Shown: piece by piece, positions 31,901 through 41,316 of the stretch
Numbering within the stretch: position 1 is the first letter of the stretch
How the letters are laid out: each line of letters starts with the position of its first letter
Origin: JAXHTH01 sp034211115
Lineage (GTDB): Bacteria; Planctomycetota; Phycisphaerae; Phycisphaerales; SM1A02
Direction of reading: 5' to 3'
Length of the DNA stretch: 58,816 nt
Assembly (NCBI GenBank): GCA_034211115.1
Contig: JAXHTH010000065.1
Coordinates: 1-58,816, forward strand
Position numbers and translations under genes: made by a program
Notes under the pieces: generated by a model
Seen by the model: the letters and a program-made list of their open reading frames with translations, nothing else
What the model was told of the DNA's origin: nothing
Database searches by the model: none

Positions 31901-34441
31901 ATGAACGCATGTCAATCCCGCCTCGTGGTTGCGGGCTTCTCGTCTCTCGCGCTCGTCGCCGCCGCGTCGGCCGTCGGCCGGTCGTTTTCGCCGGCGCCGG
32001 CCGCCTCGGCCGACGCCGCGCCCCTCGTGAAGGAGACATGGCTCGCGCCGCGGCCGGTGGCGCGGGACGCCGAGGCGGGCCGCCCCGGCCCCCTCGCCGC
32101 CGATCCGACCCACGAGTACATCAGCGCCAATCAGGAGCCGGAAGGCGACGTCCCGCGCAATGTCGTGTTCACGCCGGACGGCAGCGAGGTCCTCATCGTC
32201 CATCGCGACACGGACAACGTCACGTTCTTCGACGTGCCCACGCGGACGGCGACGCACACCGTCGACGCCGGCGACTTCCCCGTCGACGTCGCCGTGACCC
32301 CGGACGGGCAGTACGCGGTCGTCCCCAACGTGCTCGACAACAGCGTCACGATCATCGACGTGCCCACGCACAGCGCGCTGGCGACGGTGCCCGTCACGGG
32401 CGAGCAGCCGTATGCCGTCGCGGTGACCTCCGACAGCCAGCTCGCGGTCGTCGGCGTGATCAACGACGCGGTCAATTCATCGTTCTCGGTGATCGATCTC
32501 GTCGCCCAGAGCGAGGTGCTGACCTTCCCGAGCGGTTCCCAGGGCGTGATCGGGTTCTGGTGGGCGCCGGAGTCGGGCACTGCGGGCAACATCTTCACCC
32601 GGTTCGCGCTCACGCCGGACGGCGGCACGATCGTTCTGCCCGATCGCGGCGGCGCGCGGGTGCGGCTCTATGACCGCATGACCGGCGACGAGGTGGCGGA
32701 CCTTCCCGTCGCCGCCCAGCCCACCGCGGTCGATGTCAGCGCCGACGGCACCACGGCCGTCGTCAATCACGAGGGCGACATCAGGACGATCACGGAAGTC
32801 GATCTCGTCAACCAGGTCGTCTCCGGGACCGCCAATACCGATGAGAACCTCCGCAACCAGGCGATCCGCATCACGCCGGACAAGAACTACGCCATCGCGG
32901 CGATCTCCAACAACGTGATCTTCGTGAACCTCGAGACGGGCGTCACCACCGCGACGGTCTCGACGGGCGTGGTCGGCGAAATCGAGATCTCCCACGACGG
33001 GCAGTACGCGTTCGTCTCGAACTACAACGCGCGGGTGATCGACATCGCCTCCCAGTCGCTGGTGAAGACGATCCCCTTCGCCGCGTGCGTCGAGGCGGCT
33101 GCGAGTCCCGTCGAATCGCGGGCGGTCGCCCTGAACAACCGGTTTCGCGAGGACATCCATTTCTACAACATCGACGGCGCTTCCGGGTTCTTCGAGGGCT
33201 TCGCCTCCAGCGGCGAGCCGGAGGAAGGGGACGCCACCTACGGCGTGGACATCGCGCCCGACGGGACCGTCGCCGTCGCGTGCAACGTCGTTTCGCGCAA
33301 CGCCACTGTTTTCGATCTCACGACGAACACGGTGCGCTCGTACATCGAGATCGGCGATCGCGGCAAGGAAGTCCGGATCACGCCCGACGGCCGGTACGCC
33401 GTCGCCTGCGCGATGGACGCCAACGCCGTCGCCATCGTCGACCTGACCACCGACACCGTGGTCAAGTCGCTGACGATCAACGAGCGGCCGGGGCGGGTGC
33501 GCATCTCCCCCGACGGGCAGGAGGCGTACGTGCTGAACGTGGCCGGTTCGGACAGGATCACGTTCATCGCCCTCGACGGGGCCGACAGCTTCATCATCAC
33601 CCAGCTTCCCGCCGGTCAGACCGGTTCGGCCAACGGGCCGACCTACACGGAGACGAGCGGCATCGAGCTGAGCCCGGACGGCTCGATCCTCGCCGTCTGC
33701 GACAGCTTCAACGACAAGCTGCGTCTGTACGACACCGCCGCGCGTGAGCAGGTGGCCGAGGTGGGGGTGGGCGATTTCCCGCTCCGCGTGGCCTTCTCGC
33801 CCGACGGAACGCGCGCCTACGTCACCAATCACTTCAGCAACAGTCTGTCCGTGATCAACGTGGACGGCGAGAACTCGAGCCTCATCACCACGATCCCCGG
33901 CTGCACCGGTTATCCGCTCACGGTGAGCGTCGACGGCGCCGGCGAGTACGTCTACGTGGGCACGAACACGGGCAGCAACGGAACCAACGCGATCCGCGTC
34001 ATCGATGCCGCGAGCAACACGCTCATCAAGACGATCCTCACCGGCGACGGCTATCCGCGCGACAGTTATCTCTCGCCCGACACGGCGACGCTGTACGTGT
34101 CGTCGACGGACAGCGAACTGATCCGCATCGACGCGGCGGGTTCGGATTCCTCGATCATCGACCGCGTCGCGCTCACCTCCGGCCCCTGTGATCTCGCGTT
34201 CAACGAGGCGAGGCAGACGGCGATCACGACGCAACCGGTTCCGGACGGCATCGATGTCGTCTCCTGCCGCCGGCCCGGTGACGTCGACGGGGACGGGGAC
34301 GTGGACACCGCCGATCTGCTGGCGCTGCTCGCGACCTGGGGCGACTGCCCCGACCCGCCGGAAGACTGCCCGGCCGACTTCGACGGGGACGGGGACGTGG
34401 ACACCGCCGACCTGCTCACGTTGCTGGCCAACTGGGGCTGA
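31901..34441 (+). CDS. Exported YVTN/PD40-type propeller protein with dockerin-like tail
   Basis: 846 residues. GGAAGGAG precedes the ATG and a signal peptide runs to about residue 30. About fifteen repeats follow, each with a v.[FIV][ST]pDG strand and an N.v.viD segment (for example VAVTPDGQYAVV and VAFSPDGTRAYV), the pattern of surface-layer YVTN propellers. The number fits two propellers. The tail is CRRPGDVDGDGDVDTADLL..., two DGDGDVDTADLLxLLAxWG units at residues about 790-846. It is probably an extracellular or surface protein. Binding target unknown. Its upstream gap shows a -10-like TACGCT at 31856-31861. Confidence 0.82.
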   Translation: MNACQSRLVVAGFSSLALVAAASAVGRSFSPAPAASADAAPLVKETWLAPRPVARDAEAGRPGPLAADPTHEYISANQEPEGDVPRNVVFTPDGSEVLIVHRDTDNVTFFDVPTRTATHTVDAGDFPVDVAVTPDGQYAVVPNVLDNSVTIIDVPTHSALATVPVTGEQPYAVAVTSDSQLAVVGVINDAVNSSFSVIDLVAQSEVLTFPSGSQGVIGFWWAPESGTAGNIFTRFALTPDGGTIVLPDRGGARVRLYDRMTGDEVADLPVAAQPTAVDVSADGTTAVVNHEGDIRTITEVDLVNQVVSGTANTDENLRNQAIRITPDKNYAIAAISNNVIFVNLETGVTTATVSTGVVGEIEISHDGQYAFVSNYNARVIDIASQSLVKTIPFAACVEAAASPVESRAVALNNRFREDIHFYNIDGASGFFEGFASSGEPEEGDATYGVDIAPDGTVAVACNVVSRNATVFDLTTNTVRSYIEIGDRGKEVRITPDGRYAVACAMDANAVAIVDLTTDTVVKSLTINERPGRVRISPDGQEAYVLNVAGSDRITFIALDGADSFIITQLPAGQTGSANGPTYTETSGIELSPDGSILAVCDSFNDKLRLYDTAAREQVAEVGVGDFPLRVAFSPDGTRAYVTNHFSNSLSVINVDGENSSLITTIPGCTGYPLTVSVDGAGEYVYVGTNTGSNGTNAIRVIDAASNTLIKTILTGDGYPRDSYLSPDTATLYVSSTDSELIRIDAAGSDSSIIDRVALTSGPCDLAFNEARQTAITTQPVPDGIDVVSCRRPGDVDGDGDVDTADLLALLATWGDCPDPPEDCPADFDGDGDVDTADLLTLLANWG

Positions 34442-34475
34442 TGAGGAAGACCGTGTCGCTGGCTGAATCGAGGAT

Positions 34476-34763
34476 CTACGCCTGGACGTCGATGCGCGGA
34501 CGTCCCTCGCCCTCGCCGCGCTCGTAGCCCTGGAGGCGGTTCTTGGATTCCTGCTCGGTCTCGGCCTGCTCGGATTCGTTCTGGGGGAGGCGGCGGACGG
34601 CTTCGGCGGTTTCCATGCCGGCCACGCGAAGGTCGACGAGATCCTGGAAGCGGCGCGCGCTTTCCGTGGCCGCCTTCTCGCGATCGCGCCCCTTCGCCGC
34701 CTGCTGCTGCGCCTGCGCCGCCTGAAGGAGCGAGGTGTCGATGGGCGAACCGATCGAACTCAT
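34476..34763 (-). CDS. Small Gln/Glu/Arg-rich hypothetical protein
   Basis: 95 residues from ATG 34763; an ATG two codons earlier (34769) is equally possible. After MSSIGSPIDTS comes an Ala/Gln run and an RxxAAKGRDREKAATESARRFQDLVDLRVAGMETAEAVRRLPQ-type helical stretch (described, not matched to a family), then a charged tail. It is predicted wholly helical and soluble. It lies 70 bases after the exported TPR protein gene on the same strand, so may be the last gene of the ECF-sigma set. I cannot assign a function. Confidence 0.55.
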   Translation of the reverse strand: MSSIGSPIDTSLLQAAQAQQQAAKGRDREKAATESARRFQDLVDLRVAGMETAEAVRRLPQNESEQAETEQESKNRLQGYERGEGEGRPRIDVQA

Positions 34764-34833
34764 GAACATGAGTATCGACCCATCGCAGAGGCGATCTGAA
34801 AAGTTCGATCTTCGCCGATAATACGGCCGGAGG

Positions 34834-36738
34834 TTACTTCTCCGGTTCGTCGTCGCGCGGCGCGTTTTCGTCCACGGGCGGCTCCGCATCGGCGCCCCCG
34901 GCGGTCTCCGGCGGTTCCTCCTCGGCGAGCCAGATCGTTTTGAGCAGCTTGAGCAGGGGGTTGTCGGGCTCGGCATCCTCCATCGCGGCCAGGCCCTGCT
35001 CGACGACGGGCCGCTCGCCGAGCAGACGGCCGACGTAGGCGAGCAGGAACGCGTTGGACACGCGGTCGCGCTCCTCATCGAGACGGCCGATCAGCGCATC
35101 ACGCGCCTGGAGCAGCCGCACGCGGCTGGGCAGCAGCCCCTCCTCGTACCGGGCGTCAATCATCTCCGGCTGGAAGCGGAAGAGGCTCTGGAGGGTGAGC
35201 GAGGAGGAGAGATAGAGCCCGGCGCCGAGCTGGGCGTGGGCCAGCCCCGCGGTGGCCAGCGGATGGCCGGGGATGAAGCGCAGGGCGCGGATGAAGCGTC
35301 GTTCGGCCCAGAAGTACTCGCCGGCCCGCAGCTTCTCCTCGGCGCCGGCGAGCAGCTCGTCGAACCGGCTCTGGTCCTTGCTGGTGAGGGCCTCGATGCG
35401 CTCGCCGTGGCGCAGGATCGTCCCCAGCTCGTCCAGCTCGACCTCCAGCGGCACCTCGAGCGGCTGGGGCTGGTCTTCCTCGTCATCGCCCGGGAGGGGG
35501 GGCGGTGTCGCCTCCTGGAAGTCCGATGTCTCGGGCCGTCCCGGGGCGGTGAGGCGATCGGGCATCTGAAGCCCCCGCAACGGGTCCTCCAGTCCCTGCG
35601 GCTCTTCCGGCTGCCGCGGTTCCTGCATCTCGGCGCCGGGGAGGGACAGTCCGGGCTGATCATCGCTCGCCCCGATCTCCGAGCCGGTGCGCCCGGCCAG
35701 ATACTCGCGAATCCGTCGGAGGTCCTCGTCCAGCTCCTCGTAGAGCTTGGTCTCATCCTCGCCGTAGAAACCGCGCCCGGGCTCGGGCTCCTCGGGGCCC
35801 TCGGCGGCCTCGCCCCGCGTCTCTTTCGCGTACCGATCGGCCACGCGCTCGAGAATCCGCTGGAACTCCGGTTCGGATCTCAAATCGATGCGGTTGTCCA
35901 CCGCGCCGGGGTCGACGGCCCCGCCGATGCGTTCATCCTCGGGCTGACGGACGGCGAGGAGATCTTCGTACTTCGCCTCGAAGGGCCGACCCAGCTCCCG
36001 CGGCTCGCGCCGAGCCATCAGATCTTCCCGCACGCGGGCCGCGTCGTACGTGGTCAGGCCCAGCATCTGAAAGTCCTGGTTGATCGGCGTGATGTCCAGG
36101 CCGGTGAGGCTGGAGGCGTTGATCAGATACTGACCACCCTCTTCATCCTCGGTGTAGCCGATCTTGATCGGTTCGGCCGCGACGCGTGAGGCCATGCTGC
36201 TGGAGGAGGAAAAGCTCACCTGATCGAGCTGCATCTCGGTATTGATGAGGTCGGCGCCGTGGAGCCGGAACCGGCCGCTGGGGGTGGGCCCGTCCTCGCC
36301 CGGCAACTGGGGCGTTTCGCCGAGGGTCTGGCCGCTGGAGCCGTAGAAATCGCGCCGGTACTCCAGCAGCCCCATGTTCTGTCCGAAGCGAAGCTGCTGG
36401 TAGGTATTGCCGTAATTCAGAAACGTCACGTCGGTCCAGGCGCTGTCCCGGCGGAAGCGGTAGAAGTCGTCGCTGCCGAGCGCGCCGCGGAAGTCGTTGG
36501 CGGCGGTATAGCCGATCGTCCCGCGGAAGCCGCGCCCTCCGATGACGTTGTTGGTGATGAGCAGGTTCCGGGCGCCGAACAGGTCCTGCCCGGTGGGCTG
36601 GTTGGCTCGGCCGCGGACGTTGAGCCCCGCGTCCAGGGCGTTGCCGCTTCCCAGCGCGTCCTGAGCGACCGCGGAAGAGGCGGCGAGGAGGAGTCCGAGG
36701 CTTGCGAAGCTTGCTGCGGTGGCGTGAACGGCGTTCAT
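34834..36738 (-). CDS. Exported TPR-containing protein of unknown function
   Basis: 634 residues. GGAGGT lies 6 bases before ATG 36738, followed by a signal peptide ending in SSAVAQ. Residues 40-200 carry a glycine/aromatic-rich region (GRGFRGTIGYTAANDFRGALG, FGQNMGLLEYRRDFYG). The middle is acidic and Pro-rich. Residues about 480-560 hold TPR-like helices (AGEYFWAERRFIRALRFIPGHPLATAGLAHAQL), and the tail is acidic. No family is recognised. It follows the anti-sigma gene on the same strand after 193 bases, so it may be a target or partner of that system in the periplasm. Confidence 0.65.
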   Translation of the reverse strand: MNAVHATAASFASLGLLLAASSAVAQDALGSGNALDAGLNVRGRANQPTGQDLFGARNLLITNNVIGGRGFRGTIGYTAANDFRGALGSDDFYRFRRDSAWTDVTFLNYGNTYQQLRFGQNMGLLEYRRDFYGSSGQTLGETPQLPGEDGPTPSGRFRLHGADLINTEMQLDQVSFSSSSSMASRVAAEPIKIGYTEDEEGGQYLINASSLTGLDITPINQDFQMLGLTTYDAARVREDLMARREPRELGRPFEAKYEDLLAVRQPEDERIGGAVDPGAVDNRIDLRSEPEFQRILERVADRYAKETRGEAAEGPEEPEPGRGFYGEDETKLYEELDEDLRRIREYLAGRTGSEIGASDDQPGLSLPGAEMQEPRQPEEPQGLEDPLRGLQMPDRLTAPGRPETSDFQEATPPPLPGDDEEDQPQPLEVPLEVELDELGTILRHGERIEALTSKDQSRFDELLAGAEEKLRAGEYFWAERRFIRALRFIPGHPLATAGLAHAQLGAGLYLSSSLTLQSLFRFQPEMIDARYEEGLLPSRVRLLQARDALIGRLDEERDRVSNAFLLAYVGRLLGERPVVEQGLAAMEDAEPDNPLLKLLKTIWLAEEEPPETAGGADAEPPVDENAPRDDEPEK

Positions 36739-36931
36739 GACACGACCTCCAGTTCAGAATCCGCGTCGGGCGGCCCGGCGAGCCGCCGGGCGTTTCCCGC
36801 CCTCGGCGGAGCGGGGCGCTTCGATGGCCGGGCAGCCAGTGTATCGAACCGGCCGACGCCTCCTTCTGTAATTATGCGCTGTCCCGGCCCTCGGTTCGTC
36901 CCCGGCCCGGCCCCAATCTGCCCCTGGGGCG

Positions 36932-37843
36932 TTATTGGACCCCGGCGGGCAGCCCGGCCTCGATCGCCTTCTTCAGATCCCCCAGGCCCGGATGGCAGGG
37001 GCAGACGAGGAAGTACATGATCGAACCGTTGCTGATCCCCAGGATCCGGTCCCCGGAGCCGGGCTCGGCGGGAAGCTCGAACCACTGTCCGGGACGGTGC
37101 TCGTCGATCTGGTCGGCGTACTGGCCGTGGTCGGGGACGACGTAGAGGCTCACCATCGAGGCGTCCCGCCCCTCCTCCGCCGGCCGCTCGTGAAAGAAAT
37201 GCCCCGAGGGCACGGGGCCGGGCACGTGGCACGGCCCGGCGCCGTAGAACTTGTAGCCCAGCGAACTCAGGTCGAGGACGCTGACCTCTCCGTCGCCGAG
37301 GTGACGCGTCAACTCCCGCTCCGCCTCACCGCGCGCGCGCCACGGGGAGACCTTGGCCAGCGTCTTCGGCTCGGTTTCGCATCGAATGTGCACGTCCTCG
37401 ACGAACCGGGCCGTTTCAATCGCGAGGTTCCCCTCGTGACCGATCTGCTCGCCGAAGATACTGAAGAGAATCACGCCGGCGACAAGGAGAAGCGCGGCGG
37501 CGACGGCGAACATGCTCATCGGCGCCGGCCCCACGCGGCGCGCCCGCTTGCCGCGACCGGCCACCGCGCCGCCGCTGTCAACGCGACCCGCGACGACCTC
37601 GGGTTCCGGCTCGTCGGTCGCCTCGGACAGCGCGGCGCTGATGCGCTCGACAAGACCGGCCGGCGCGCTCGACCCGTCGCGCATGACTTCGCCGATGCGC
37701 TCCCGCAACACGTGTTCGAAGCGGAGCTGCGCACGAAGCCGATGGTCCGATTCAAGTCGCTGTTGCAGGGCGGCGGCTTGCTCGGGATCCAGCTCGCCGT
37801 CCGCATAATTCCGGATCAGATTAGAATCGTTCTGCTCGCTCAT
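36932..37843 (-). CDS. Transmembrane anti-sigma factor with Cys/His-rich outer domain
   Basis: 303 residues. The N-terminal 60 residues (LIRNYADGELDPEQAAALQQRL) form the helical anti-sigma domain seen in planctomycete and proteobacterial regulators. One TM segment is at about 111-130, and a 170-residue extracytoplasmic domain follows. That domain contains IRCETE, GAGPCHVPG and FLVCPCHPG, giving several Cys and His residues that could bind metal or sense redox state. It lies 79 bases after an ECF sigma gene, its expected target. The sensed signal is not known; a thiol or metal cue is inference from the residues. Confidence 0.78.
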   Translation of the reverse strand: MSEQNDSNLIRNYADGELDPEQAAALQQRLESDHRLRAQLRFEHVLRERIGEVMRDGSSAPAGLVERISAALSEATDEPEPEVVAGRVDSGGAVAGRGKRARRVGPAPMSMFAVAAALLLVAGVILFSIFGEQIGHEGNLAIETARFVEDVHIRCETEPKTLAKVSPWRARGEAERELTRHLGDGEVSVLDLSSLGYKFYGAGPCHVPGPVPSGHFFHERPAEEGRDASMVSLYVVPDHGQYADQIDEHRPGQWFELPAEPGSGDRILGISNGSIMYFLVCPCHPGLGDLKKAIEAGLPAGVQ

Positions 37844-37922
37844 ACCGTTTCCGTGGCCGGACTGGGGCGTGGCGAATGACAGCCGGCGAATCGCTTAAAA
37901 ACCGGGTTTATTCACCCCTTTT

Positions 37923-38492
37923 TTACGCTCCACCATCTCCTCCACAACCCTCGACGAGCCCCGTTTCTTCGGCCAATTCGGACAATTGTTCGGCGAGAAT
38001 GCTTCGCGCGCGATGCAGGCGGCTCATCACTGTCCCAATCGGAATATCCTGAATTTCCGAGATTTCACGGTATTTGAGCCCCTCCACCCCCCAGAGCAGC
38101 AGGACGCTGCGATACTCCGGCCGAAGCTGCTCGATCGAGCTCTTCAACCGCTCGTCCACGTGCTCCCATTGCAGACTCTCCAGATCCCACGCGGGAGGCG
38201 GCTCGTCCGGACGCGGCTCCGCCGACGTGGCCGAGGGCAACTCCTCCACCGCCAGCGGCTGACGCTTGGCCTTCCCCACCCGGGTGTAAAAGACGTTGTG
38301 CAGAATCTTGAACAGCCAGGGTCGGATCCCCCCGCCCTTCTCCTCGTATTTCTCGGCCACACGCAGGGCGCGGAGATAGGTTTCCTGCACGAGATCCGAC
38401 GCCTCGTCCGGATGCCGGGCCAGTTGCATCGCCATGCGGTAGACCGCGTCCAGATGCTCCAGTGCAATCTGTTCAAACGCGTCGCGTTCCAA
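37923..38492 (-). CDS. ECF-type RNA polymerase sigma factor
   Basis: 189 residues, starting at TTG 38492 with GGGGTGAG just upstream; no ATG fits. Region 2 is at residues 8-75 (DLVQETYLRALRVAEKYEE, IRPWLFKILHNVFYTRV). Region 4 is at about 115-170 (LRPEYRSVLLLWGVEGLKYREISEIQDIPIGTVMSRLHRAR), and the acidic linker between fits an ECF sigma. It probably directs transcription of its own operon and of envelope genes, held inactive by the membrane anti-sigma factor encoded next. Confidence 0.92.
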   Translation of the reverse strand: MERDAFEQIALEHLDAVYRMAMQLARHPDEASDLVQETYLRALRVAEKYEEKGGGIRPWLFKILHNVFYTRVGKAKRQPLAVEELPSATSAEPRPDEPPPAWDLESLQWEHVDERLKSSIEQLRPEYRSVLLLWGVEGLKYREISEIQDIPIGTVMSRLHRARSILAEQLSELAEETGLVEGCGGDGGA

Positions 38493-38760
38493 GAACTCAC
38501 CCCATCTTCACACGGCCGGGGCCGAAAACCGCATTCGCGCGGGGGTTTATCATCGGCCAGAGAATGCTCCGCCGCAACCGTGGCGGGAGTGAGGATAGCC
38601 CCCCCGCCCCCGCCCGTCTGCCCCCGGCCGGTCGGCAGCCGTGTCGCGACCCGGGTCGCCCGCCCGGATCGCGGGGTCAGCACGGGCGGACTCGAGCCGG
38701 CCACGACCCCGCCGCCGGCGGCTTGCATCCCTCGCATGGCGGCGGGATGATGCCTTGACC

Positions 38761-41283
38761 ATGCGCCGCTGGGGGGAACACGCCGGGTCCGCCGCGCATG
38801 ACGGGGAGCCGTCACGCTTGCCCGGCGCGCCGGCCGGGGTCACCTTTCTCGCCCTCTCCTTCGCCGCGGGCATCACCCTCGGCTGGTCTCAGCCCCATCC
38901 CTGGGTCTGGCCCTGGCTGATCGCCTCGGCGCTGCTCCTGCTCGCTTCGATGCTCCTGCCGCGCCGGACCGGCGACGTGTGGCGCCTCTGCCTCATCAAC
39001 CTGGCGATGGTCGCCCTCGGCGCGGGGTGGTTGGCCGTGCGTCATCATCATTACTCGTCGCGCGATCCCGCGGCGTGGATCGGCGACGAGCCCGTGCTCC
39101 TGCACCTGCGCGGCGTCGCCCTGCGCGGACCGGAACTTCGCGCCCGCACGTCGGGGTCGATGGCGGTCTTCGATTACCGCAAACCCGCCACGTATTTCCC
39201 GATGCGCATCGATGCCTACATCGGGCGCGACGGAACGTCCGCGCCCGCGCGGGGGAAGGTGCTGGTCCGCGTCGAGGAGACGGTCCCGCCGTTTCACGCC
39301 GGCGACGAGATCGACGTGACCGGTTTCCTGCGCCGACCCGGCCCGCCGCAGAATCCAGGCGAGTTCGACTACCAGCGCTACGCGCTCGCCCTGGGACAGG
39401 CCGGCGTGCTGTACGTTCGAAGTCGCGACCTGCTGCACGTGAGGCCCGGCGATCGTTTCGCGCCCGTCAGCGCGTTCCTGAAGTGGCGCGATCGTCTGCG
39501 CCGGCGCGCCGGCGCGTGGTTGCTTTCCGATCTGCCGGAGACGACGGGGCGCGAGCGCGACGCCCTGCTCGCCACGCTCCTGCTCGGCCGGCGCGAGCGT
39601 CACCTGGCGCAGATCGATGAACCGTTCCGCCGGGTGGGGCTGGCGCACCTGCTGGCAATCTCCGGCCTGCACCTGGGAATCCTGGTCGGCTTCGTGCTGC
39701 TGCTCGTGAGCCGGGGCGGGCACCTCCGCCGATGGCACGGCCTGCTCGTCATCGCCGTCGTGCTCGGTTACCTGCTGCTCGTGGAGGTGCGGATGCCCGT
39801 GCTGCGGGCGGGGGTGATGACGATGGCGGCGGGGGTGGCGCTGCTCGCCGGCCGGCGCTGGCGGGTGGCGAGCCTGGTGGGCCTCAGCGCCCTCCTGCTC
39901 CTGCTCTGGCGGCCGGATCAGATCTTCAACGCCGGCTTCCAGCTCAGCTTCGGCGTCGTCCTCGCCCTCATCCATCTCACCGGGCCGCTGCGGCGGGCGT
40001 GGCTCGCCCCGGCGAAGCGCTCGCCGGTCTCCTCGGGGCAGATGATGCTGGAATGGCTGAAGAGCGCCGCGGCCGCGGCGCTCGTCGCCTGGGCGGTGGC
40101 CACCCCGATCACCATCTATCACTTCGGGATGATCTCACCCTGGGCGGTTCCGCTGGCCGTCCTCGCCCTGCCCATCGTCGCCCTGCTGCTGGGCATCGGC
40201 TACAGCAAGATGCTCCTGGCCGTGCTGCTGCCCAGCGGCGCGCTGTTGCTGGGCGCGGTCCTGTCCTTCATCGCGGATGTGCTCATTTCGCTGGTGACGG
40301 CGATCGACAGCCTGCCGGGCACGATGATTCGCGTGCCGCACCCGCCCGCGGCGTGGTCGATCATCGCGCTGGCGTGGGTCGTCCTCGGTCTGAGCGTGCG
40401 GCGGGTGACGCGCGGCCGCATCGCCGCCTGGCTCGCCGCGGGCGCCGTGCTCGGGCTCTGGCTCACCTGGCCGATGCTTCCGCTCCGCGCCGCGCCGCCG
40501 TTGCGCATCGACATGCTCGCGGTGGGCGACGGTTCGTGCTACGTCCTGCGCAGCGGCGGGGAAACGCTGCTGTTCGACGCCGGTTCGAGCACGAATCTGA
40601 GCGCCGGTCGGCAGGTGATCGTGCCCGCCCTCCGCCGGCTCGGCGTGCGCTCCATCGACGGCATCATCATCAGCCATTCGGACCTTGATCATTACTCGGC
40701 GGTGCTGGAGATCGCCGATGCGTTTGCCGTCGATCGCGTGCTCGTCACCGATCGGTTCCTCGAGGCGGCGCGATCCGACCCGTCCGGTCCCACGGCGTAC
40801 CTGCTTCACGGCCTCGCCCGCCGGCGCATCGCGACCTCGCCCTTTGCCGCCGGCGACCATCACCGCCTGGGCGAGCTGCACCTCGACTGGCTCCACCCCT
40901 CCCCCGGCGATGTGTACGAGCGGGCCAACGACAACTCGATGGTCATCGCCATCCGCGCCGGCGGACGCGCGGTCCTGATGACCGGCGACATCCAGGCCGA
41001 TGCGATCGCCGACCTCTTGTCGCGCCATCCCGACCTCGAGGCCGATGTGCTGGAGCTGCCTCATCACGGCCGATACCTCGACGCCACGCACGAACTGGTG
41101 GATCGCCTGCGGCCGACGGTGGTCATGCAGTCGACGGGCTATACACGCTGGTCGCGCGACACATGGGGCGATGCGCTGGACGGCGTCGAGCGCCTGGTCA
41201 CCGCGCGCGACGGCGCGTGCCGGGTCGAGATCGATCGCGCCGGGAATACCACGACCGGCCGGTTCTCGGATTCGGGCCCGTGA
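38761..41283 (+). CDS. comEC: ComEC/Rec2 DNA-uptake channel
   Basis: 840 residues from ATG 38761; the upstream in-frame extension is arginine-rich and unlike the family. The N-terminal DUF4131 domain is followed by the competence membrane domain (LLAISGLHLGILVGFVLLL, VLRAGVMTMAAGVALLAGRRW), with about ten TM segments. A C-terminal metallo-beta-lactamase-like domain contains ISHSDLDHYSAV and ELPHHGRY. Such channels carry single-stranded DNA across the inner membrane in natural transformation; the hydrolase domain may degrade the other strand. No other competence gene is adjacent. Confidence 0.93.
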   Translation: MRRWGEHAGSAAHDGEPSRLPGAPAGVTFLALSFAAGITLGWSQPHPWVWPWLIASALLLLASMLLPRRTGDVWRLCLINLAMVALGAGWLAVRHHHYSSRDPAAWIGDEPVLLHLRGVALRGPELRARTSGSMAVFDYRKPATYFPMRIDAYIGRDGTSAPARGKVLVRVEETVPPFHAGDEIDVTGFLRRPGPPQNPGEFDYQRYALALGQAGVLYVRSRDLLHVRPGDRFAPVSAFLKWRDRLRRRAGAWLLSDLPETTGRERDALLATLLLGRRERHLAQIDEPFRRVGLAHLLAISGLHLGILVGFVLLLVSRGGHLRRWHGLLVIAVVLGYLLLVEVRMPVLRAGVMTMAAGVALLAGRRWRVASLVGLSALLLLLWRPDQIFNAGFQLSFGVVLALIHLTGPLRRAWLAPAKRSPVSSGQMMLEWLKSAAAAALVAWAVATPITIYHFGMISPWAVPLAVLALPIVALLLGIGYSKMLLAVLLPSGALLLGAVLSFIADVLISLVTAIDSLPGTMIRVPHPPAAWSIIALAWVVLGLSVRRVTRGRIAAWLAAGAVLGLWLTWPMLPLRAAPPLRIDMLAVGDGSCYVLRSGGETLLFDAGSSTNLSAGRQVIVPALRRLGVRSIDGIIISHSDLDHYSAVLEIADAFAVDRVLVTDRFLEAARSDPSGPTAYLLHGLARRRIATSPFAAGDHHRLGELHLDWLHPSPGDVYERANDNSMVIAIRAGGRAVLMTGDIQADAIADLLSRHPDLEADVLELPHHGRYLDATHELVDRLRPTVVMQSTGYTRWSRDTWGDALDGVERLVTARDGACRVEIDRAGNTTTGRFSDSGP

Positions 41284-41316
41284 TCGAGGTGTCGCGCTCC
41301 GTCACGTGCGGCCTGA

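Noticed and set aside
38493..38760. tRNA-like T-arm (GGCTCGAGTCC on the minus strand) between rpoE-type and comEC genes
   Set aside because: The stem has a mismatch, position 54 is C, and no acceptor 5' strand or proper D and anticodon arms could be placed.
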